5,059 bases of DNA from Moraxellaceae bacterium (lineage in GTDB: Bacteria > Pseudomonadota > Gammaproteobacteria > Pseudomonadales > Moraxellaceae): contig JAJNDL010000130.1 of assembly GCA_021156385.1 (NCBI GenBank), positions 1 to 5,059 of the forward strand, given 5' to 3'. A program made the translations under genes and the position numbers. Shown here piece after piece: positions 1 through 5,059 of the stretch (positions within the stretch are counted from its first letter, which is position 1; each line of letters starts with the position of its first letter). The notes below the pieces were generated by a model. The model had not been told where the DNA came from. It searched no databases and saw nothing but the letters and a program-made list of their open reading frames with translations.

Positions 1-231
1 CCACAGCTCGTGGCTGCCGCAGTCGCGGCAGGTGAAGGCGCGGTCGACGTAGTAGAGCGGCATCATGTCGTAGGTGCTGTTGTGCACGAGCTCGGCCGGA
101 TCGGCCTCGACGGCGCCCGGCGGTCGCTGCGGCGCCTGGGGCGCGGTTGCCACGAGGGCGAGGGCACGGCGGCGGCGCTTCTCGCGGATCTCCAGGCGGC
201 GCTGGCGGCCGCTCTTGGGCGGGATGTCCAT
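1..231 (-). CDS. Small zinc-ribbon domain protein, N-terminal part (3' end outside window)
   Basis: Reading leftwards from the ATG at 231, an open frame of 77 codons reaches the window edge without a stop. The first ~22 residues are very basic (KSGRQRRLEIREKRRRR). A Pro/Ala-rich linker follows (about 28-46). Residues 53-77 then contain a Tyr/Asp-rich stretch (YDMMPLYYVDRAF) leading into C68-R-D-C71-G, the first half of a zinc knuckle, followed by HELW. This arrangement matches the small 'probable zinc-ribbon' family (zf-trcl, Pfam PF13451 from memory), whose members often read YVDRPFTCRDCG. The second Cys pair would lie beyond the edge. Its role is unknown; the basic N-terminus could suit nucleic acid binding, which is inference. 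The ATG shares one base with the ubiA stop (TGATG) and has no good Shine-Dalgarno, so translation is probably coupled to ubiA. Confidence 0.8.
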   Translation of the reverse strand, partial: MDIPPKSGRQRRLEIREKRRRRALALVATAPQAPQRPPGAVEADPAELVHNSTYDMMPLYYVDRAFTCRDCGSHELW

Positions 232-1139
232 CAGAGCGCGGCCGGCACGGCCTTGGTGAGGTAGCCGAAGACGACCCCGGCGAAGATCACGCCGCCTACC
301 CAGTGGTTGTGCAGGAAGGCCTGCAGGCAGCGCGCCGGCTCGCGCTGGCCGGCCAGGCGGAACTCCCAGGCGAAGAGCAGGGCGGCGCCGAGCAGCGAGG
401 CCGCGAACGGCCAGCCGAGAGCGAGCCGGCCGGCCAGCAGCCAGAGCGCGAACAGGAAGAGGGCCTGCAGCGAGCCGATCATCAGCAGGTCCATGTCGCC
501 GAAGAGGATGGCGGTGGACTTGATGCCGGCCTTGAGGTCGTCCTCGCGGTCGGCCATGGCGTAATACGTGTCATAGGCCACCGTCCAGCACAGGTTGCCC
601 GCGAAGATCAGCCAGCACTCCGGCCCCGGCGTCTTGCCCTGGGCCACGAAGGCCATGGGGATGCCCCAGGAGAAGGCCGCGCCCAGCACCACCTGCGGGA
701 GATAGGTGTAGCGCTTCATGAAGGGATAGAGCGAGGCGATGGCGACGGCGCCCAGCGCCCAGTAGAAGGTCTCGCGGTTCAGGAGCAGCAGCAGTGACGC
801 GGCCAGCGCCAGCAGCCCGATGAAGAACACCGCGGCTTCCTTGGCCTTGATGCGGCCCGCGGCGATGGGCCGGTCCCTGGTGCGGGCGACGTGGCCGTCG
901 AAGTCGCGGTCGGCGATGTCGTTGATGACGCAGCCGGCGGCACGCATCAGCACCACGCCGGCGATGAACACGAGCAGGATGCGCAGGGGCGGGTTGCCGT
1001 CGCCGGCGATGTAGACCGCCCACAGCGTCGGCCAGAGCAGCAGCCAGATGCCGATGGGCCGGTCGAAGCGGGCGAGTTTCCAGAAATCGGGCAAGCGCGG
1101 GAAGCGGGCGAGCAGGGGCGCGAAGAGGGCGGTCGGCAT
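231..1139 (-). CDS. ubiA: 4-hydroxybenzoate polyprenyltransferase UbiA
   Basis: This 302-residue protein has a normal UbiA length. It is an inner-membrane enzyme that attaches the polyprenyl tail to 4-hydroxybenzoate in ubiquinone synthesis. Both Mg-diphosphate-binding aspartate motifs are intact: N73-D-I-A-D77-R-D-F-D81, and D190-T-Y-Y-A-M-A-D197-R-E-D-D201. The N-terminal signature [15 protein letters not shown] (27-41), the TRDRPIAAG segment (87-95) and the MKRYTYLPQ loop (141-149) are typical of the family. Hydrophobic segments recur along the whole length, as expected for a multi-pass prenyltransferase. The ATG at 1139 is chosen because the ORF starts there and the family N-terminus follows at a normal distance; only a weak AAGG lies upstream. 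No ubiC (chorismate lyase) gene is adjacent on the 5' side; the exporter operon diverges from there instead. A zinc-ribbon gene is coupled downstream. Homogentisate-type or other UbiA paralogues are less likely given these motifs. Confidence 0.96.
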   Translation of the reverse strand: MPTALFAPLLARFPRLPDFWKLARFDRPIGIWLLLWPTLWAVYIAGDGNPPLRILLVFIAGVVLMRAAGCVINDIADRDFDGHVARTRDRPIAAGRIKAKEAAVFFIGLLALAASLLLLLNRETFYWALGAVAIASLYPFMKRYTYLPQVVLGAAFSWGIPMAFVAQGKTPGPECWLIFAGNLCWTVAYDTYYAMADREDDLKAGIKSTAILFGDMDLLMIGSLQALFLFALWLLAGRLALGWPFAASLLGAALLFAWEFRLAGQREPARCLQAFLHNHWVGGVIFAGVVFGYLTKAVPAAL

Positions 1140-1169
1140 GGTGGAGCGGGCCTTCGGAAGGATGCCGGG

Positions 1170-1175
1170 AGTCTA
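1170..1175 (-). promoter_or_regulatory. Possible -10 box for ubiA
   Basis: On the minus strand this reads TAGACT, four of six matches to TATAAT, about 31 bases upstream of the ubiA ATG. No recognisable -35 hexamer lies 16-19 bases further upstream because the DNA there is nearly pure G+C. It is the only -10-like word I see close to ubiA, so it is a candidate only. Confidence 0.22.
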
Positions 1176-1240
1176 CCCGCGCCGGCGCCGGGCGGGCCAG
1201 CCGCCGGCGCGGCCGGCAGGACGCGGGAACGGGGCTCGCT

Positions 1241-1246
1241 TACACT
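1241..1246 (+). promoter_or_regulatory. Possible -10 box for the secretion operon
   Basis: This reads TACACT in the context GCTTACACTGCGCC, four of six matches to TATAAT. It lies about 100 bases upstream of the proposed GTG start of the TolC-like gene. No good -35 hexamer is visible at the right spacing. If used, it would give a leader of roughly 95 bases containing the short hairpin at 1262-1276. Confidence 0.27.
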
Positions 1247-1261
1247 GCGCCCTGCCGCGGC

Positions 1262-1276
1262 GCCGGCTCGGCCGGC
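1262..1276 (+). repeat. Short perfect inverted repeat in the putative operon leader
   Basis: GCCGGC is repeated on each side of a TCG spacer, so the transcript could form a 6-bp all-GC stem with a three-base loop. No T-run follows, so it does not look like an intrinsic terminator. In DNA this GC-rich such a word can arise by chance; any role in leader folding or protein binding is speculative. Confidence 0.3.
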
Positions 1277-1347
1277 ACACCGCAACCAGAACAACTAGCG
1301 GAACGAGCGCGCAACGCGCGGCCTTTCCCGGGGCGGACAAGCACACC

Positions 1348-2742
1348 GTGATTCGCGAATTCTTCAGCAGGCGCCCGCAGGCCGGTGCGGATCGGCGGCG
1401 CGCCGTGGCCGGCCGCGCTCCGCTGCGGGCGGCCGCGCGCAGCGTCGTGGTCGCGCTGCTCCTGCTCGGCGCCGCCGGCGCGCGGGCCGAGACGCCGGCG
1501 CTCGGCTTCGCGGCGTCGCTGGCCCGGCTCTGGCAGGAGCATCCGGAGGTGCAGCAGGCCGAGGCCGCGCTGCGCGCCGCCGGCTACGACAAGTCCGCCG
1601 CCTGGGCCGGCTTCCTGCCCTATGCCCAGCTCGACATGGCGCGCAGCGAGGACGGCGACGAGCAGTTCGCGCGTGTCGTGCTGCCGCTCTGGCGCGGCGG
1701 CCTCAACTTCGCTTCGCTGGATGTCGCCGAGGCCGGCCGCCTCGCCGCCGCGGCCGACCTGCAGCGCACCCGGCTGCGGCTCGGCCTGCGTCTCGCTGAT
1801 GCCTATTTCAACGAGCTGGCGGCGCGCGAGCAGGCGCTGGAGTGGCGCCGCTACCTCGCCGTGCTCGCCGAGCTGCAGGGCCTGATCGAGCGCCGTGCCG
1901 CGGGCGGCGTCTCGCCCGAGGCCGATGTGCAGACCGTCCTCACCCGCCTGCGCCAGGCCGATGCCGAGGCTGCCCTCAACGAATCGCTACGCGCCGCCGC
2001 CGCGGCGCAATACGTGGCCCTGGTCGGCAGCCTGGCCGAGCCGGCCGGCTGGCCGCCCGCGAGCGCGCAACTGGCGGCGCCGGAGATTGCCGCGGCCCTG
2101 CAGCGCGACCTCGGCCAGCATCCCGAGCCGGCCTATGCGCAGGCCGTCGCCGCGCGCGAGGCCGCCAGCGCCCGGCGCAGCCGCGCCCAGCTCTCGCCGG
2201 AAGTCTCGCTGCGCCACACCGAGCCCTTCGGCGACGAGGCCGACATCAGCGAGCCGGTGACGCAGATCGTCCTGCAATACCAGACCGACAACGGCCTGCG
2301 CGCCTACCAGGGCTACCGTGCCGGCCAGCAGCGCCAGGCCGCCGCCGAGGCGGCCATCGCCGCCGCCCGGCGCGACGTCACCGCGGCACTGCTGGCGGCG
2401 CGGGCCGACTACGAGGCCGCGCGCGCCCAGCTCGCCTACCAGGGCGCCGCGGTGAGTGCGTCGGACGCCGTGGTGGCCAGCGCGCTGCGCCAGTTCGAGG
2501 CCGGCCGCAAGACCTGGATCGAGGTGCTGAACGCACAGCGCGAGGCGCACGAGAACCGCCTGCAGCAGGTGCGCCAGCGCCAGCGCCTGTGGCAGGCCAA
2601 TGCGCGGCTCGCCCTGCAGGGCCTGTTCTGGGAGCGCCTGCTGCGCGAAGACACGACGGCCGCGGCGGCCGACACCGCGACGTCGACGACCGACGCCGCG
2701 CCCACGACACCGCCGGCTGCGACCGGGGAGACCACGCCATGA
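1348..2742 (+). CDS. TolC-family outer membrane channel of a type I secretion system (LapE-like)
   Basis: The predicted protein has 464 residues, normal for the TolC/outer membrane efflux family. It would form the trimeric outer-membrane and periplasmic tunnel of the exporter. After a long basic n-region, residues 32-47 form a signal peptide core (SVVVALLLLGAAGARA), with likely cleavage after A47. Two related halves follow, each opening with a helix carrying an HPE motif (about 58-67 and 250-260). Each half has long Ala/Arg/Gln/Glu-rich helices typical of the alpha-barrel. GRKTWIEVLNAQRE (386-399) in the second half is characteristic of type I secretion TolC proteins. Residues 433-464 are a Thr/Ala/Pro tail. 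The GTG at 1348 is favoured because the frame upstream runs back into ubiA antisense; a GTG at 1405 would give a more usual signal peptide of about 28 residues, and neither has a strong Shine-Dalgarno. The stop overlaps the next start (ATGA). A drug-efflux TolC is less likely given the neighbours. Confidence 0.9.
   Translation: MIREFFSRRPQAGADRRRAVAGRAPLRAAARSVVVALLLLGAAGARAETPALGFAASLARLWQEHPEVQQAEAALRAAGYDKSAAWAGFLPYAQLDMARSEDGDEQFARVVLPLWRGGLNFASLDVAEAGRLAAAADLQRTRLRLGLRLADAYFNELAAREQALEWRRYLAVLAELQGLIERRAAGGVSPEADVQTVLTRLRQADAEAALNESLRAAAAAQYVALVGSLAEPAGWPPASAQLAAPEIAAALQRDLGQHPEPAYAQAVAAREAASARRSRAQLSPEVSLRHTEPFGDEADISEPVTQIVLQYQTDNGLRAYQGYRAGQQRQAAAEAAIAAARRDVTAALLAARADYEAARAQLAYQGAAVSASDAVVASALRQFEAGRKTWIEVLNAQREAHENRLQQVRQRQRLWQANARLALQGLFWERLLREDTTAAAADTATSTTDAAPTTPPAATGETTP
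2725..2730 (+). promoter_or_regulatory. Ribosome binding site of the ABC transporter gene
   Basis: GGGGAG lies 8 bases before the ATG at 2739, inside the last codons of the TolC-like gene. It fixes the start of the ABC gene, whose frame stays open far upstream (back to about 1842) without homology. Confidence 0.7.
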
Positions 2743-4820
2743 ATCCGCTGCGCCACGAACCGGCCCGGCTGCCCGCCCTCTGCGCAACGCTGAAGCGCTA
2801 TGCCGCGCGGCGCGGCCACGCCGTCACCGAAAGCGAGATCGAGCAGGCCCTGCTGCAGGCGCCGGGCGATTCCGTCGAGACGGTCGTTGCCAGCGCGTGG
2901 AGCTGGCTGTTTCCGCGCGAGCGCCTTGCTGCGCTAGCGCTGGCCGATGCCGGGACGCAGCACTTCCCGGCGCTCGCCTGGCAGGGCGATACGCTCGCCG
3001 TGCTCGATTCACGAGAAAACCACGCCGCCGCGACCACGCTGTGGCTCCCGTATCCCGCGTTGCCGGCGCCGGCGCCGCTCACCGAAACCGCGCGCCGGCC
3101 CGCCACTGACGCCATCCGGGCCGTGCTGCGCGCACACCAGCCACTCTTTATCCGCGCCGGCATCGCCACCGTCTTCATCAACCTGCTCGCCATCATGACC
3201 TCGCTGTTCGCGATGCAGGTCTACGACCGCGTGGTGCCGAACTTCTCGTATGCGACGCTGTGGGCGCTCGCTACCGGCGTCATCCTCGCCATCGGCTTCG
3301 ATTTCGTCTTCAAGCTGGTGCGCCAGGCGCTGCTGGAAAAACTCACGCTGCGCGCGGACGAAGCGCTCTCGCAGCATTTCTTCGAGCAGGTGGTGGCACT
3401 GAAGCTCGACCGCCGGCCGGCGCGCCCCGGCACGCTGGTCGCGCAGGTGCGCGACTACGAATCGGTAAAGGCCTTCTTCACCTCGACCACGCTGTTCGCG
3501 CTCGCCGACCTGCCCTTCGTGTTCTTCTTCATCCTGGTGATGGCGCTGATGGGCGGCGTGGTCGCGCTGGTGCCCCTGCTGCTGTTGCCGATCTGCATTG
3601 GCATCGGCCTCGTCACGCAGCGTCCGCTTGCCGCGCTGCAGCAGCAGCACACCGATGAATCGGCGCGTCGCCAGGGCCTCCTGATCGAAGTGCTGCAGGG
3701 CGCGGAAAGCCTGAAAGCGCAGGGCGGCGAATGGCGCTTCTCCGTGCTCTGGGGCCAGCTCACGCGCGAACTCGGCGACTACGGCGCGCGCATCCGCACG
3801 CTGGGCGGGCGCGCGCAGTTCCTCGCCGGCAGCTGCCAGCAGCTCGCCTACGTGCTCGTGCTGGTGGTCGGCGTGTACCGCATCGAGGCGGGCGTGCTCA
3901 CCATGGGCGGCCTCATCGCCTGCTCCATCCTCGCCGGGCGCGCGCTCGGCAACATCGGCCAGATCACGAACCTGCTCGTGCAGTGGCACCATGCAAAGCA
4001 CGCGCTGGCCACGCTCGACAAACTGCTGGTGCTGCCCAGCGACGACAGCGAAGCGCGCCAGGCCAGCACCACGAGTGCGCCACCGCGCCTCACACTCACC
4101 AATGTCCGCTACGCCTACGACCAGGCCGAGAGCCTGTCGCTGGCGCTGGAGGCGCTCACCATCGAGCCCGGCGAGCGCATCGCCGTGCTGGGTCGCAACG
4201 GCAGCGGCAAGAGCACGCTGCTGAAACTCATGGCCGGGCTCAACACGCCCAACGAGGGCGAGGTGCGCATCGCCGGCCTCGATTTGCAGACCTGCCGCCT
4301 CGGCTGGCTGCGCGAGACCGTGGGCTACCTGCCGCAGGACGTGCGCCTCTTCGGCGGCACCTTGCGCGACAACCTCACGCTCGGCCTCGCCCACCCCGAC
4401 GCTGCGACGCTGCAGGCCGCGCTCGCGCAGACCGGCCTCGACCGCTTCGTGCAGAAGCAGGCGCAGGGCCTCGACGCCGTCATCCGCGAAGGCGGCGTCG
4501 GCCTCTCCGGCGGCCAGCGCCAGCTCATCGGGTTGACCCGCCTCGTGCTGCAGAACCCGCGCATCTGGCTGCTCGACGAGCCTTCCGCCAGCCTCGACCG
4601 CGAAAGCGAGGAGCGCCTCAAGAACCTGCTGCGTACGCTGCCGGCCGACATCACCGTGATCTTCAGCACGCACCGCATGAGCTGGCTGCCGCTCTCGCAG
4701 CGCACGCTGCTGCTCGAGGACGGCCGCGTCCGCGCCGACGTGCCGACCAGCAATGTGCGCAGCGGTCCGCCGCCGGCGCGCGTGGCCGCGACCCCGGCCG
4801 GCGACGGAGGTGTCGCATGA
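2739..4820 (+). CDS. Type I secretion ABC transporter/permease, LapB/LssB-like
   Basis: This 693-residue inner-membrane protein has fused permease and ATPase domains, and would work as a dimer to drive protein export. Residues 1-130 form a divergent N-terminal domain. It has no QxxxxDCG cysteine motif or catalytic His/Asp of C39 peptidases, so it is probably a non-cleaving C39-like domain. Six likely membrane helices lie near 139-160, 172-191, 252-272, 274-292, 362-380 and 386-402; AMQVYDRVVPN (158-168) after the first is typical of this exporter family. The ATPase appears complete: A-loop Y460, Walker A GRNGSGKST (485-493), Q-loop Q533, signature LSGGQ (589-593), Walker B IWLLDE with D613 and E614, D-loop SLD (618-620) and H-loop H645. 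About 30 Pro/Ala/Arg-rich residues follow the ATPase. The ATG at 2739 overlaps the upstream stop and has a good Shine-Dalgarno. The neighbours support a three-part secretion role; HlyB- or PrtD-type assignments are less likely from the domain layout and gene order. Confidence 0.93.
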   Translation: MNPLRHEPARLPALCATLKRYAARRGHAVTESEIEQALLQAPGDSVETVVASAWSWLFPRERLAALALADAGTQHFPALAWQGDTLAVLDSRENHAAATTLWLPYPALPAPAPLTETARRPATDAIRAVLRAHQPLFIRAGIATVFINLLAIMTSLFAMQVYDRVVPNFSYATLWALATGVILAIGFDFVFKLVRQALLEKLTLRADEALSQHFFEQVVALKLDRRPARPGTLVAQVRDYESVKAFFTSTTLFALADLPFVFFFILVMALMGGVVALVPLLLLPICIGIGLVTQRPLAALQQQHTDESARRQGLLIEVLQGAESLKAQGGEWRFSVLWGQLTRELGDYGARIRTLGGRAQFLAGSCQQLAYVLVLVVGVYRIEAGVLTMGGLIACSILAGRALGNIGQITNLLVQWHHAKHALATLDKLLVLPSDDSEARQASTTSAPPRLTLTNVRYAYDQAESLSLALEALTIEPGERIAVLGRNGSGKSTLLKLMAGLNTPNEGEVRIAGLDLQTCRLGWLRETVGYLPQDVRLFGGTLRDNLTLGLAHPDAATLQAALAQTGLDRFVQKQAQGLDAVIREGGVGLSGGQRQLIGLTRLVLQNPRIWLLDEPSASLDRESEERLKNLLRTLPADITVIFSTHRMSWLPLSQRTLLLEDGRVRADVPTSNVRSGPPPARVAATPAGDGGVA
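4806..4810 (+). promoter_or_regulatory. Ribosome binding site of the membrane fusion protein gene
   Basis: GGAGG lies 6 bases before the ATG at 4817, within the last codons of the ABC gene. It is a near-ideal Shine-Dalgarno and supports efficient independent initiation in addition to coupling through the ATGA overlap. Confidence 0.75.
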
Positions 4821-5059
4821 ATCCGCACGACCGCCTGCTGCAGCGTCTGTCGCCGCTGCACCTGCGCCGCAACGATGCGCTGCTGGTCACCTGCGGCGCG
4901 CTGCTCGTGATCGCGGCGCTGTGGGCCGCGCTGGCGCATGTTGAAGAACAGATACGCGCACCCGGCACCGTGATCGCCTCCAGCCGCTCGCAGATCGTGC
5001 AGTCGGTGGACGGCGGCACGCTGAAGGCGCTGCACGTGAAGGAAGGCGATACGGTGAAG
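4817..5059 (+). CDS. HlyD/LapC-type membrane fusion protein, N-terminal part (3' end outside window)
   Basis: From the ATG at 4817, 81 codons stay open to the window edge. Residues 1-20 are a short polar cytoplasmic segment and about 21-40 form one membrane anchor (ALLVTCGALLVIAALWAALA). From residue 49, the stretch APGTVIASSRSQIVQSVDGG followed by TLKALHVKEGDTVK is the start of the biotinyl/lipoyl-like beta domain that opens HlyD-family periplasmic adaptors. The full protein would be expected to continue with a long coiled-coil hairpin and beta-barrel for several hundred residues, bridging the ABC protein and the TolC-like channel. The gene overlaps the ABC stop by 4 bases (ATGA) and has a strong Shine-Dalgarno. 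An RND-pump adaptor is unlikely because those are usually lipoproteins or have cleaved signals and sit beside RND pumps. Confidence 0.93.
   Translation, partial: MNPHDRLLQRLSPLHLRRNDALLVTCGALLVIAALWAALAHVEEQIRAPGTVIASSRSQIVQSVDGGTLKALHVKEGDTVK

Larger units (their letters stand above)
1140..1347. other. Divergent intergenic region between ubiA and the secretion operon
   Basis: These 208 bases separate two divergent start codons and must hold both promoters and leaders. The region is extremely GC-rich and contains several short self-complementary words: GCGCCGGCGC at 1179-1188, CGCCGGCG at 1202-1209, and a GCCGGC pair at 1262-1276. The only AT-richer islands are near 1170-1176, 1239-1246 and 1283-1297. 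Open frames cross the region, but none has family resemblance or a convincing start. No operator could be assigned to a known regulator. Confidence 0.7.

Noticed and set aside
147..797. 216-codon plus-strand frame opposite ubiA
   Set aside because: It is antisense to a clear UbiA protein, and its product is rich in Gly, Glu, Gln and Arg with no recognisable domain.
1307..1319. GCGCG-CAA-CGCGC mini hairpin upstream of the GTG start
   Set aside because: A five-base stem in DNA this GC-rich is expected by chance, and no T-run or other signal accompanies it.
1048..1347. Upstream extension of the TolC-like frame from an ATG at 1048
   Set aside because: It would run antisense through the 5' end of ubiA and place about 130 non-homologous residues before the signal peptide.
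1842..2738. Upstream extension of the ABC frame by 299 codons
   Set aside because: It overlaps the TolC-like gene and reads as Arg/Ala/Pro low complexity. The real start at 2739 has a Shine-Dalgarno, an ATGA overlap and a sensible N-terminus.
1987..2787. 266-codon minus-strand frame opposite the TolC-like gene
   Set aside because: It is a Gly/Arg/Ala-rich shadow frame with no motifs, opposite a well-supported gene.
3009..4673. 554-codon open frame on the minus strand opposite the ABC gene
   Set aside because: It is antisense to a gene with complete ABC motifs. Its product is a His/Glu/Arg/Ala-rich composition with no family motifs, the usual shadow of GC-rich codon bias.

Overview
This is a very GC-rich window with dense coding on both strands. 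Codon third positions are almost always G or C. The gene content (a UbiA 4-hydroxybenzoate polyprenyltransferase next to a type I secretion operon with its own TolC-like gene) fits a beta- or gammaproteobacterium. The genus cannot be told from the sequence.

Layout. Positions 1-1139 are transcribed leftwards. They hold complete ubiA (1139 to 231), followed by the N-terminal 77 codons of a small zinc-ribbon protein that runs off the left edge. Its ATG shares one base with the ubiA stop codon (TGATG). Positions 1140-1347 are a GC-rich divergent intergenic region that must hold both promoters; only weak -10-like hexamers are visible. Positions 1348-5059 are transcribed rightwards. They hold a TolC-family outer membrane channel (1348-2742), a type I secretion ABC transporter/permease of the LapB/LssB type (2739-4820), and the first 81 codons of an HlyD/LapC-type membrane fusion protein (from 4817, cut by the right edge). 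Both junctions in this operon are 4-base ATGA overlaps with a purine-rich Shine-Dalgarno just upstream.

How they work together. The three rightward genes would form a complete type I secretion channel: the ABC protein in the inner membrane powers export, the fusion protein spans the periplasm, and the TolC-like trimer crosses the outer membrane. The gene order (outer membrane protein, ABC, fusion protein) and family resemblance recall Lap-type exporters of large RTX adhesins. No substrate gene lies in the window, so the cargo is unknown. The ABC protein has an N-terminal domain with no recognisable C39 peptidase catalytic residues, which argues against export of double-glycine leader peptides. 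UbiA acts in ubiquinone synthesis and has no obvious functional tie to the exporter.

I see no RNA genes, insertion sequences, CRISPR arrays or phage features. I do not see a clearly new system here. The most useful leads are the unidentified cargo, the tight coupling of a zinc-ribbon gene to ubiA, and the near-identical gene junctions in the exporter operon.
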